Source of the DNA: Tillandsia leiboldiana
Taxonomy: Eukaryota > Streptophyta > Magnoliopsida > Poales > Bromeliaceae
DNA length: 64,000 nt
NCBI GenBank assembly: GCA_029204045.2
Contig: CM055073.1
Coordinates: forward strand, 29,002,599 to 29,066,598
Direction: 5' to 3'
Positions 21,372 through 33,100 of the stretch are shown here, in pieces. Numbering within the stretch: position 1 is the first letter of the stretch; every line of letters starts with the position of its first letter. The notes beneath the pieces were generated by a model. That model worked only from the letters and a program-made list of their open reading frames with translations. It was not told the origin of the DNA and made no database searches. The translations under genes and the position numbers were made by a program.

Positions 21372-23891
21372 TGTAGAATTAGGCAAATTTAATTTGAATT
21401 TAATTAAATTTTGGTTATGAACATTTTTAAGTTTTCGACAATTTATTCACTTTTTGGATAAAGTTGCTTATCGAAAACAAATTCGATGAAATAAAAACGT
21501 CACTTAAATGATTACGCAGTGTCGAATCTAGTGGTGGTGTTAGTTTTCGGGTTTGGGGATCGTAGGCTTGCAATTGGGATATTTTTTGGCATATCACTAA
21601 TCAGCCAATTTTTAAGTTTTCGTAAAAATTTCTATATTTTATGGTTGGATTTGCGTGAAACTTGATGGGTAAGGATATTTTCGTGATATTTATCCACTAG
21701 AAAAATCGTACTTTAAATTTTCAAAGTTTGAGAGGTTTATGCACAATTTTGCATATATGCGGTATATAAACAACATGTTAGAGGAGGGATTTTCAAAAAT
21801 ATTTAGAACAAGAAAGCCCTATTTGTCGACTACTCGTTCCTTGCTATCTTCCCCAACGATCCGAACATCTCTGGTCATCTTTCCGATGATCTTTTCCTCT
21901 CTCTTTCTCTTTTCTTATTTTCTTTCCTTCGTTTCTTGTTTTTCTTGCACCCGAGAGGAAGAGAAGTAGGAGGAAGGTCTTGGACTCATCCTTCAGCACC
22001 TGGAGACCGAGAGGAGAGCCCAAGATCGCTGCTGCACTGCTGCTGGCCGCTGGTTGCTGCAGGAACATAGGTGCAAGCCGCGGGGGTTGATCCAGGCCGC
22101 ACATACCTTGGGATCCTCCCTACTGCTCTCCGGCACCGACAAGATCTCTCTCCAACGTTCTCTAGTTGATCTTGGGTCCTTCTTTCTTGAGCACGACTCT
22201 CGAATCAGCCGGAGAACAAGTTTGATCAAGATTGGTTCTTGATCCGGGCATGAGTTTGAGATTGGTTCTGATCTGAACTTCTTTCATCTCGGCGATCTTC
22301 CAAACAACGAGCACGATGATTCTTGGTCTTCTTGGACTTTAAGACTCGCTCCAGATCGATTCTTGGTGGGCGCGGCATCCTCGTTGCGATCGTCGGCTCT
22401 GGAAAGCACTAAACGGACGATTAGGTTCATTCGAGATCATCTCGGGTGATTGGTTAGGCCTCGAACAACAAGCACGAGTTTCGGAGTATCGTGATCATCG
22501 AGCGTATGTATTTGGTTGGGTTCGGAAACTCCGAATCGTTGGTATATTCCATTAACTACTAGTTTAGGCAGTTTTAAATTGGTAAGTTTTGGAGCTTGGT
22601 TGGTGTTTTGGGACTTGGGTGCGGTCCTACATGGTGTGTCACCATCGGTTGGGGTCAATGGACTAGTTTTTCGAAATTCGGGCACTTTACGAAATGGAAA
22701 ACAATTTCCGGTGTAATTTTTGGTAAAATCTCTGATCGGAAAGTCATGTTTTTGGTTTATACTTTATGATTTTGGTTTTATTTGATCAGAGGCTGTCCTA
22801 AAGCCTTGTTGGTTGTGTTTAAGGATATTTCGTGAGTTTGGTGACAGTCGTGACTTTTAAAGATCAAACCGGAGGTTTTTAGGGATCCGATGGGTTTAGT
22901 GTTTGGGTCTTTTAGCTTTGGTGCACATTTGTGTGTGGTTGTCCCAATACACAAAGAAGAGTATTACGGGACAACAAAGAAAAGTTAGTGGGTTTTGGAA
23001 GTGTTTCGGAACACTTCGTGGCAAAATCGGTTCCTAAAATGCGAAAATTGAACATTTCGATGCGTGACTTTGGTTCACGCGGGTTGCTGTTGTTCGCAGT
23101 GGTGGAATGGCTTTAATTGCTGGAATTTTAGGTGGTAGGATGCCTCTAATTGCAGTACTAAAGTCATTAGTTAGTTTCGAGACCAATTGGGCATCCCAAG
23201 AACCAAATTGGCAAAGTTTCGGAGTCCCCATTTTTTTGTTTTGGCGCACTATTTGTGCGGTTGTCCCAACAGCTTTAAATTGTATATCCGGGACAATGGA
23301 TGAGGTATTTTGGATGTTGGACTTGTTTTGGGGTGTCCCGTGGATTGGAATGGCATTATGATGAATCGGTGCAGTAAGACTGGAGTTCTATGGTGATTCT
23401 TGTTAAGATCCGTAACTCCGGTATTATTTGCAAGATTATCAAGGTTGGATCACGGGCTAAGATAATTAGTGGATTGGACTTGTTGTAGATCCAGGCTTGG
23501 ACAGGGAGCGCGATCAAGAAGGGGGTCAGCGACCTGAGGTTTGATCGTTTGAGGGAGGTACTCGATGCTTATATCATTTTTTTTCTCTCATTTGCCGGTT
23601 TTATTTTCTCTATCTCTATTATCGTCTTGCATATAGACCGGTTGGATTTGACATATATGGTCTTTATTGTTTATTTGAGCATATTTAGATTTTTGAGTCC
23701 AAGGGGTTGGGCATATGGTATGATGGTTCGGCTTCGGCTAAGGTTATTGGCTTCATGCTGAAGACTTTCTTAGTCACAGCATTTGGGGGTATACATGGTC
23801 ACCGAGTCGGTTTGGCCACCGACGAGAGGTGCGCCTATTCGGATGGGTCGTCTTTATGGCGCATGGGTCAAGTCGGTGCGATGATGTGACA
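21372..23891 (+). mobile_element. Ty3-type LTR (LTR-B)
   Basis: The segment begins TGTAGAATTAGG and ends GATGATGTGACA, sharing the TGTAGAA start and GTGACA end with LTR-2 at 40496-44786. A TATA-like GGTATATAAAC lies at about 21760. The module TTGTGCGGTTGTCCCAACA at about 23250 recurs in LTR-2 near 42620. There is no coding. The flanks (TATAT on the left, GGAAG on the right) do not match, so it is not a simple solo LTR. It may be the 3' LTR of an element whose 5' LTR is LTR-A. Its right end falls inside the plant mobile domain frame. Confidence 0.5.
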
Positions 23892-25090
23892 GGAAGTGTT
23901 GGAGGTCAACGGGCCATGATACCTGCGTCTCTCTCTGCTGATCTAACTCTTCTCTATAAAACTCAATGTCAGTGGTCCTGACATTCGCTCCGAAGCGTAG
24001 ACCTCCAGCGTTGGCCCATCTAAATTATAAAATACATATATTAGTTGCAGTTATATTTGAAATACAAAAAGTATCAAATAAATATCTTACCGGCAACCCA
24101 GAGGGCAATCTATTATATCGGGTAGTGTTAGGACGCCTGTAGGTTGGCCGATATGAATGTGGTCCCAAGCCAAAATCTAAAAATTAACACCAACGGCTTA
24201 ATATAATAAATAAAATATTAAATACCAATACATTAACATAATACTGAAATCAAAATATTAGATATTATTACCTGTAATAGGGTCCCAAAACAGCAACATT
24301 CGGCCTTCCCGTTCAGTGAAGCAGCTCCTAGCGCTCGATACAAATATACCAAGGCAGCTGTACCCCATGCATAAGCCCCGCAGATATCAAAATCAGCCAA
24401 AAGTGATAGCCACTTTAGATTAACTCTGTGTCCAGTGGGGTTGGGAAACAAACTACACCCGATTTGATATAACATATATGCACGGGCTGTAGCTGCCACT
24501 ACTTCTGCAGGGGCATCTAGATGTATATGGTGATACTGCTCATATAGTCACGCTAGGCGTATCTGCGACCCCTTGATTTCGTCGGGCACAGCTCCCAACA
24601 ATGCCTCGCATAGAGGCTCCCAGTCTTGCAATGCAGTTTCCGTCACTAGTGGACCGTCGACGCGAAAACCCGAAATAACCGCCACATCCTAGAGTGTGAC
24701 GGTCATCTCACTATGGCGAAAGTGGAACGTCTGAGTCTCCGGTCTCCACCTCTCAGCAAGGGCGGCTAGTAAAGCCTGATCCAGCTGCACGCGTCTCAGG
24801 CGTGCTACCCCGTAAAATCCAGACTATCGGAGTAGATCTAGTACAACTGTATGGTCAAGCTCCCACTGGTTGAGCTTGCGCCCATGCTCTGAGAACTACA
24901 CAGCACGATACCCCTGTAATGCAAAAAAAATATAGTTAGCTCTTACATCAATTCAGCTTATTTGTATTACGATAAATATCAAATAAAATTTTATAGCTCT
25001 TACCTCAGTCCTGATAAATGCTGACCTATGGAGATGCTGCTCTGATAGGACCGACGGATCAACTGGTCCCGCGTCCTCGTGATCTGCCAT
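23892..25090 (-). pseudogene. Plant mobile domain (PMD) gene, spliced and decayed
   Basis: Four exons can be traced on the minus strand with GT-AG borders: 25090-25004 (start MADHEDAGPVDPSVLSEQHL), 24913-24272, 24176-24091, and 24019 down to 23892, where LTR-B cuts it. Exon 2 holds the PMD core: RKLNQWELDHTVVLDLL, RWRPETQTFHFRHSEMTVTL, GFRVDGPLVTET and FDICGAYAWGTAALVYLYRA. Exons 3 and 4 give LAWDHIHIG and RWANAGGLRFGANVRTTDIE. PMD proteins (the MAIN/MAIL family) occur both as host genes for silencing and as transposon cargo. Exon 2 has four in-frame stops, at a W, an R-adjacent codon, a Q and a W; those explained by the family consensus are C-to-T or G-to-A transitions. The frame is otherwise undamaged. 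It lies just downstream of the transposase on the same strand. Confidence 0.85.
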
Positions 25091-25143
25091 CTGCAATATT
25101 TAATCTAAATATTAGTAACATAATAGCTAAACAAAATAAAATA

Positions 25144-28100
25144 TTAAGACAAGATAAATAAAATTGTGGAAGTCATACGCCGACGTCCTTGTTGCACTCT
25201 TTCTATATTTTGTGGACAAGTGCTCCTATAATGGCCTGTTTGTTTACAAATGGAGCATTTTCCTCGTCGGCCACCCCCTTCGTTCATTATATTACGAATA
25301 CGTGTAGATCGTGGACAACCTTTCTTCCTTCGTATAGGAGGCGGTACAATCGGGGGACCTTGGGGTCGTGGCCAGTGCTGTTTATCAAGAACATGATGAA
25401 AATATGGTGCGTACGTCGTACGATAGCAGTCCGTACTATACCAGGCCGAACAAAAAATATGATAGTCTAATCTTATTTGTGATATACTACAAACTGTTAA
25501 GATATGCGAGCAAGGTATTCCCGTTAGATGAAATTCACCACATGAACATTTTGCATTTGTTCCATTCACGATCACTTTGAAGGAGAAATCTCCAGCATTG
25601 ACTTCAAATTCTATTGGTCCAAATCGTTCAACCTGATGTCCCCGCGCCGTATCTATATTTTCGGTAATTATTCTTTTGATTTTAGAGGTTAGCGCGTCCG
25701 TCATACTTTCACCATGAGCACGGCGCTCGAAAAAATACTTATTAAGCTTATAAAAAGTAGCCGTAACAAAAGCCGTGATAGGCAAACCATGACTGCCCTT
25801 AAGTACCCCATTTAACGATTCAGAAAGATTCGTGGTTATCAATCCAAACCGGCGGCCTCTATCAAATGTCCTTGCCCAGTACTCTTTATATCTCTCAAAA
25901 TCATGAACCCACTGCCAAGCATTGTGATCCAACACATCTAATTTTTCTTTCAGCTGATAATATTCCGTCGGTGTTGAAGCACTTCCGATCTTCCAGAATT
26001 TATCTAACAAAGTATCGTTTTTGAAGCGCTTATTCATATTTGCTTTCATGTGTCAAAGACACCAATGATACGAGTGACCATGTCCTGGAGGATAGATAGT
26101 AGCCACTATTTCCCTCAATCCAAAAATCGATCATATATAAAACAAATGGCTCTATCGCGGGTAACATAATGACGCATGTTTTGCATAAACCATTGACAAC
26201 TCCCGCCATTTTTCCCCTCACAAATTGCAAATGCCAAAAAATATAGTCCATTATTTGCATCTGCAGCTGTCGCTATCAAAACATGACCTTCGTATTTGTC
26301 ATACATATGTGTGGCATCAATACTCACTACCGACCGACAATGTGCGAATCCACGAATCGAATGTCCAAATGACCAAAAAACACAACCAAAGCGGCAAATC
26401 CCATGAGCAGGCCACCTATGATCCAGACGCCATAAAATACCAGGATTAGATTCCTTCAGCATAGTAAGTTAACGAGGCAAGTCTGTGTATGACTGCTCCC
26501 AACTCCCGTAAATAAGCTGTAACGCTTTACTCCTTGATTGCCAAGCCTTCCAATATGTTATGTCAACATGGAAAGTTGATCGCACCGTGTCTTGAATTTC
26601 TTTTGGCGTCATATTAAGTCTAGCCTTTAATGTCGGGAGAATCAATTAACATATAAGGGTCGAATTAAAATTATGGTGTGCCGCGTTCAGCATTGGAATT
26701 ACACATGTGTGTGGACCAGCATACGTTTTTACCCTAAAGTACGTCGTATCTTTAGGTGCTGAAACATGTAATCTCCATGCATATCCCTTTACCAAACATT
26801 TGATAGTGTAAGTCGTTATAGTAGATTTCAATACTTTCATTTGTACATTATGATCAATATGCCACCGGTCTAGAGCATCCAATAAAGATGCCTTATCATG
26901 AAAGACACGTCCAACCCAAGCCCCGTCAATGCTATGAAGACCAATATTGATTTGTCGAATATCAATCTATGTAGGATTTACAACATACTAATTTATCCAA
27001 TTATTATCTGAAGGAAAATGTTCTGGATAATCAACAAATTCAATTTCCTCGTCAGGATTGTCTACATATTCGTTGCTTATTTGTGGGTTGTCCATTTCAT
27101 TGAAAACTGCATTTGCAAGATAATTTAACCATCCATCATGATCATCATCTATATCTAGAGATGGATCATTCAAATCGTCATCCTCACTATTATTCTGATC
27201 ATCATTGATTGGTGAATCCTCATGATTAATATCACTATCACCACCCCCGTCAACATTACCATATCCTTCGTCAATATTATCACCTCCTTCATCAACATTA
27301 GTACCAAAATCGTTAATAGCAAAATTATTCTAATGTTCATAAGAAGTAGATAACCTGCACATTTGGTAAAAATAAAATTCCAACATTACCACCTCCGCAT
27401 CCCATTAATTTAAAATTTAATTTGATTTGTACTTACCCCCATCATAAGGTTCTAGTTGTAAATGAGACATCCTTGGTTTTAGACGGGAGATCGTGCATTA
27501 TCCGCGTGAGGTCGTGGCTTGCGTGTGTATGGTCGTAGCATTGTCCATGTGAGGTCGTGGCTTGCGTGTGTGTGGTCGTAGGTGGCACACATGTGGTCGT
27601 TGGTGGCACACTACTAACCAAGCAAGGTACAACACTCTCAATAGGCGAATACTCACTTTCTCTGCAGTATATATAATGATTAAGTCTATTTAAAGAAGAT
27701 TACAAATTACCAATTTATTATGTTATTTTACTAACCTTGTCATTCTTACACCACCTTCGCTTGGAATATTTTGTTCACCCATTACATTGGCGGAATGACC
27801 CACATCAATATATTTGTGAAGCATTCTCGTGTAATAACCTTGCGGTTCAAAATTCTCTGACGGATGTAGCTCTTTCTCAATGTATACCGACCCCGCCACA
27901 ACCAAAATTTTCAAACAATCCAATCATTCCCTCCAATGATTCATCATCTACTATTTCGTGAGCTAAATATTTATTACTGACAGTGGGGCAATGATTAGTA
28001 AATTTTAAACGAAATTCTTCTTTTGTACAATTTGTTAAACGATACATTCTCGTCTCGAAACTAATATATGTAGAATCGGAACGTATAACGATTAATTTTT

Positions 28101-28188
28101 TTCGATCGCCGACATATTTTGGACCATTCTCGTCAATAACTAGCTGTCCATCCTAATGAACACTTAGTTACATGCGACGATTAGTCAT
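25144..28188 (-). pseudogene. MuDR-type MULE transposase
   Basis: Minus strand. The N-terminal exon runs from 28188 to about 27735 (SVHWDGQLVIDENGPKY..., two stops and a frameshift) and ends at a GTTAG donor. A linker exon (about 27664-27437) and an acidic segment (about 27350-26990) follow. Next is the MuDR DNA-binding region at 26882-26650 (KCLVKGYAWRLHVSAPKDT, YAGPHTC). The DDE catalytic region lies at 26462-26100 (VVSIDATHMYDKYEGHVLIA, ANNGLYFLAFAICEGKN), with a degenerate second motif (FIYDR where ISDRH is usual). The final frame at 26049-25144 has the SWIM finger CSCGEFHLTGIPCSHIL and a CCHC knuckle CSICKQTGHYRSTCP. It would cut the element's TIRs. Stops at about 26980, 26650 and 26060 make it inactive. 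Confidence 0.9.
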
Positions 28189-28269
28189 TTTAACTACAAA
28201 AAAAAATATTAATACTACAATTCTGAGAGGGACAATGAGAACTTGAAGTGCTGATGAATTCAGCACTTC

Positions 28270-28440
28270 AAAATACTAATTTGAACTTCACAGTGAGAGA
28301 GAGCGGTGAGACCTCTCACTGTGAGATCTCACACTGTAAAAGAGAGACATGGACAATGAGAGATCTATCTCTCTCACTGTGAGATCTCTCGCAGTGAGAG
28401 ATCTCTCACCGTGAGGCTCACTACGAGAGCTCTCTCAGTT

Positions 28441-28474
<34 letters not shown>

Positions 28475-28500
28475 AGAGGCTCCCAGTGAGAGATCTAAAG
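28270..28500. repeat. CTCTCACTGTGAGAG array of MULE A
   Basis: Many copies of the short inverted motif TCTCACTGTGAGA and degenerate forms, followed by a GA run at 28440-28465. It lies between the TIR arrays and the start codon of the transposase, the same place as the array at 51235-51545 in MULE B. Confidence 0.75.
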
Positions 28501-28503
28501 AGT

Positions 28504-28665
28504 GACGGAGACGGAGACGGCGACGGCGACAGCGACGGCAACCGCGGGCTTTGGCGACGGCGACAGTGGGCTTCGTCGACGACGACGGCGACGGCGACAA
28601 TGGTCTTCGACGACGGCGACGGCGACAATAGGCTTCGACAACGGCGACGGCGACAATTGGCTTCG
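28504..28665. repeat. GGCGAC-type trinucleotide-rich tract
   Basis: Imperfect tandem GACGGC/GGCGAC units, giving long artefactual open frames on both strands. A shorter version occurs at about 51160-51215 in MULE B. Confidence 0.8.
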
Positions 28666-28794
28666 GCACTGTGCGGGAGAGGAGGAGAGGGGAAGAGGGG
28701 GAGAAGTACTGTGCGGAATGTAGAGGGGGAGTCACGATTTTGAAGAGAGGAAAAGTTAGGGCACTGTGCCGTGCGGGCTGTGTTACTGGAGACG

Positions 28795-29258
28795 AAGGCG
28801 CTGAACGATTTAGCGCATTTAGCTTTTATGCTAAAGGCGCTGAACGATTAAGCTAAATGCGCTAAATCGTTCAGCGCCTTTAGCGTGATGCTAAAGGCGC
28901 TGAATCATTCAGCGCCTTATACAATATACTACATGCCCTAAGGACTTAGCCAATCTTCGCGAAAATTTGCTAAATTCTCAATGTACACGCTGAAGGCAGT
29001 GGAAATGGTTCACCCCCTTCAGCATATATACAGAAGACGGTGAACTATTCACCGCCTTCACAGAGTTTTTGTGAAGGCGGTGAATGATTCACCGTCTTAG
29101 AATAAACACTAAAGGCGGTGAACGATTCACCGCCTTCAATCAGTTAATCACCCGTGGCGCCCACGTGGCAAAAATAGGATTAATTTTACAAAAAAAAAAA
29201 TTGAGAGGATCATTTTGTAAATTTTAAAAGTTTAAAAGGTTATTCAAGAAAACATCCC
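28795..29258 (-). repeat. MULE A terminal inverted repeat with palindrome array
   Basis: Contains near-palindromes of about 25-30 bases. The inner ones are GGCGCTGAA..TTCAGCGCC (28798-28920) and the outer ones GGCGGTGAA..TTCACCGCC (29000-29140). They are separated by a hairpin-like ACTTAGCCAATCTTCGCGAAA segment at about 28945. The outer end (29160-29258) is the AT-rich terminal block shared with MULE B. Confidence 0.8.
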
Positions 29259-29630
29259 GGCAATATATTTGGTATCGTACGTTTTGGGACTGCAAAAGCG
29301 GAGACAAATGGGCTCATAGATTGTTTCCAAAAGCAAGACTAAGATTATGGTTTAATCAGCAATAATGATCTTATAATTTCTTTTTAAATTAATCCTACCT
29401 GTGATCAGCTACAATTGATTCACCTTTCTTTTCTTTTTTCTTTTTCCTTTTTTTTTTTGGCTTTTCGGCTGCTTTAAAGCATTTACCATACATACTGCCA
29501 TAAACTTCGTACAAATACCCAACTGTGCATCACAAATGCTATTTCTTTTGATGTTTGACTATTGCAACAATGAGGCAAACAAGCCACGAAAAAATAAAAC
29601 ATCAATATATCTGCAGTGAACAACTTCTAG
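29259..29630. other. Intergenic sequence downstream of GH5 gene A
   Basis: AT-rich, non-coding, between the MULE A end and the stop codon of the first GH5 gene. It includes that gene's presumed 3' UTR. Confidence 0.4.
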
Positions 29631-30124
29631 CTACATGATTTTCCATCTTCCGAATTGGTGCGGGAGCTGCCGAAGAGGGTTCCTGCGAACAATGCTCCGG
29701 GTGCTGATCACAAGCCTGAACCACTGGCTCTCGGGGTCGCAATCTTGCTGTCGGGTTAAGCACTTGCACAGATTCGTCACAATACTCCTGCCGTCATTGC
29801 CGACATCCAGGCATAAGCTGCCAGCACCGTTACTAGGCACGTTGGACGAGATGTGCATCTTGGAGTCAGAGATCAGCTCCCACTTTGAGCTAGAGTCAGT
29901 GCAGACTGTCCCCAGCTTTGCCGGTTTCCCCCTGCCTTCAGCTCTCAAGCATAGGATGGTCTCCTTCAGCATTAGAGTGTGCTGGGATGTGTAGGTCCAG
30001 GCCTCGGTGTTGTTGCAGGGGCCTAACTCCAGTGACTCCATCAAGGAATATTTCTTTAGTACGCAGAGCCCGGTTGATGGGTGGAAGATTATAGTGTAAG
30101 GAGGCAGATTAGAAACACCAGGCC
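29631..30124 (-). CDS. GH5 gene A exon 4 (ricin-B-like domain)
   Basis: Acceptor TTTGCAG before 30124; stop TAG at 29633-29631. It encodes the beta-trefoil-like tail with at least eight cysteines and the repeats LCVLKK, CLRAEG and CLDVG. Confidence 0.88.
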
Positions 30125-33100
30125 CTGCAAATATATTTCAAGAATGGTTAGGGTACAAAAGATCAATATTCATTTTCTTCAATGTTTCCAATGTTGCACG
30201 TACGATAAAAGCATCCATTTTGTAAATAAAATTATTGAAATCATTTTTGCCAATATATATCTTTCTAATAAATAGATTTTTAGAGAAGTCTTCATTTCAC
30301 TTTTATCAGTAATTCAACACTACTCACTGATGAACTCTTAATATTCTCTCCCTTTCACATGTGATCCGATCAACTTCCCCATGAACTCAAATCTTTTACT
30401 ATCTGAGCGTTGCACTAATCACATTTTTTCGACTCTTCTCCACTACATGTCATTCAAGTTATTTTTTACGAGTTACCGCAAAACTCATTCATCTGAATTC
30501 ATGTGTTTTAGTCCGAACTGCTCAAAAAAATTCATCCGAACCTATGCACCTGACATGTGCCTTTCAGGCCTGACTCTATTGAAAGCACCAACCATCTAAG
30601 CACCTGCGTCTAACCTGTGCCTCTCGGACCTAATTCTTTTAAGTGTACCAAATCATCATATCGCATTCCATGACTCTACTCCATAAGCATGTCATGTTCG
30701 TAGGAGCCACCAATTCGATCACACCACACCACTTAGACGAGTAACTCAAAATCATCAAGCCATCGACTCTAATATCACTCACTTGTTGGGAAGTTCTGCG
30801 CGCAGTCCAAAACCACATGACCTCAAGAATGTGATATTTCTAATAAAACTCATTCAACCTAAAAGATTAAGCCTATTAGATGAGCCCAAGAATGTGGCAT
30901 ACCTAATAAAACTCATTCAACCCAAAAGCTTAAGCCTATTAGGACTGGATCCACTAGTATATGTCAACTCTTTTACTCTCTTATAATTATCTGATGTGAA
31001 ATTATTCACATGTGAACTCTTAACAATTCTTTGTATTTTTTTAACTAAAAGATAGTATTTATTACACAATTGAACTCACTAATTGTAAGAAATGGTGGTA
31101 GATAAATATAAGAAGTAGGTATTTTAAGTATGGAAGACCTTTTTGTCACCTCAAAAAAACCTAAAAAACACCACTAGCTAAAAAACTCCAAAAAAAATAT
31201 TCCATGGTGTCGACACGACCCTATGTCATGTGCCGATACTACCTCGACACAGTATGACACAGACAGCATGGGGCGGCGGTACGGGCAATTCTTGGGTCTT
31301 ACAAACTGTAAAAAAATCAATCCAGTTTATAATCTCATTTTTTTTAGTCGGCAAATACATACCTTGAAATGGTGGCTGTAATGCTTGAATCCTGTTCAAC
31401 ATGCTACTGTTCCGGTCCTTGCACCAATCCCAGCCCAAGACTCCATACACCTCATCCAACCCAAGCACACCCTGTCGTAAGTAGTAGCTCCCCTGCAGGG
31501 TCCACAGTGCCCAGTCCAAGTCCCAATCAGCTAACACCCCCACCGCACAACCGAAATACCGGTTGTCATTCGCATTCCCTCCTCTATTATCAACTCCAAA
31601 CTCACTTAAAAGAAGCGGGAACCCCTGATCCAGTAGAAACCCAGCCTTCCTTTCGACATTCCCTGTTATTCTCCCGCACACATCATTGGCATTCCCGCTG
31701 CGCCACGCCTCGCCGTCCGAGAAGCTATACCAGTGCAGCTCGAAGACTAGCTTGCTAGAGAAGCTGACGTTGACTGGCTTGCGGGCGAGGAAGCTGAGGT
31801 CGTTGTCAAAGCTCATGCCAGATAGGATCACAAGCACGTCTGGATTTGCTGCATGTACTGCCTCTGCACCCTTCTGCATGTATCTACAAGTAGAATTTCC
31901 ATTGTCAAAAGGATAGGGACAAAATTGGAAAATAATAATAATAATAATCAAATGCATCCCTTCTGACGATAGGAAGCGGTGTGTCTCAAATAAAGTCTCA
32001 TGAAAGTTTCACTCAATATTATTATTTGAACCTAATCTACTATATCATCTGGAGTCGACAATTCAAATGCAACATATCTCTGGGCTCTAATGTTCTTTCA
32101 TCAACTAGAAAAAGGGGGTCATTTTCCTGATTGATCTCTAGATTAGATCCAAGGCCAATTCAGAATTAGTGGAGGTCTCGCTTAAATTCAAAAATCCAGT
32201 TGGGCTAGTAGTAAAAGTATAAAAACCTTCCCCAAGATAAAACATCTTATATGTCGATTTTGTTACTAATACTTCCTTCGAAATTGTAGTGTCAAGATAC
32301 GCCCACTTTATATTTTGAAAGGGCCAAAAAAAGTTAAAAGCATTTTGAAACATGTTTCCTCCCATGTTGTAAAATAATGGTGCAAACAGCCATTGAAGCA
32401 GCAAACACTAGTGTTTCCCATCACCATTTTATAGCATAGGAGGGGAGCTCCAAAGAACTTTGAGATTTTTGTCTTTCCAAATATGAAAGTGGCTGTTTTT
32501 GGTAATGCAATTCCATAGTGTACCTTATACAATGAAAATATTGCTTACTGCTCAAGAAATCTAAGTAAAGCTCAACTAAGCTTGTAGTTTAACTAGTGCA
32601 GCAAGAAGTTGTGTTAAACCATGTAGACAAAAGGCAAAAATGTCTTATAATCATCTAAACTTTGCCCTAATTGTAATTTGTCATTTAAAATTTGAAATGT
32701 TAAAATTTACCAATTGAATAATCCATTTTTCACAACCAATCACTATTGCACGAAGTTTCCTTAAAATATCAAGTTACATTGAAAAAACATCACAAATGAT
32801 CACCTAAATTGCTACTAGATTAGATGACAAATCATCACCTAAACATTTCTCGAAAACATCACCTAAACTTCTGCAAGAGAGCAGATTATCCCCAGAACTT
32901 TAGCCAAGTTATAAATTACTGCTTAACCTAATTATGATTTGACACATTACTGCCTCTTGAACTTTAAATTTCACTGATAACATAGTGCATGGTTACAACA
33001 TTAGCACACAATATTATCATTAGATATTATTGAAAATCAAAATGCTAGTTGATTTTGCGCATATATATCAATAGAATATGTAGTACCATAGAAGGAAACT

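Larger units (their letters stand above)
23892..29258 (-). mobile_element. MULE A: transposase plus plant mobile domain gene
   Basis: A minus-strand Mutator-like element. The 5' TIR ends near 29258; reverse-complemented it reads GGGATGTTTTCTTGAATAAC, followed by near-palindrome arrays (28795-29150). Downstream come a CTCTCACTGTGAGAG array, the transposase gene (28188-25144) and the PMD gene (25090-23892). The distal TIR is missing: the element stops at 23892, where LTR-B begins inside a PMD exon. The TIR, N-terminal exon and palindrome arrays closely match MULE B at 50644-58277. MULEs that carry a PMD gene are known in plants. Confidence 0.8.

Noticed and set aside
21372..23891. LTR-B as a solo LTR
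   Set aside because: Flanking 5-mers TATAT and GGAAG do not match; a pair with LTR-A fits better, although not proven.
28411..28743. Open frames rich in D/G or R/S on both strands
   Set aside because: Products of GGCGAC and CTCTCACTGTGAGAG repeats in MULE A, not genes.
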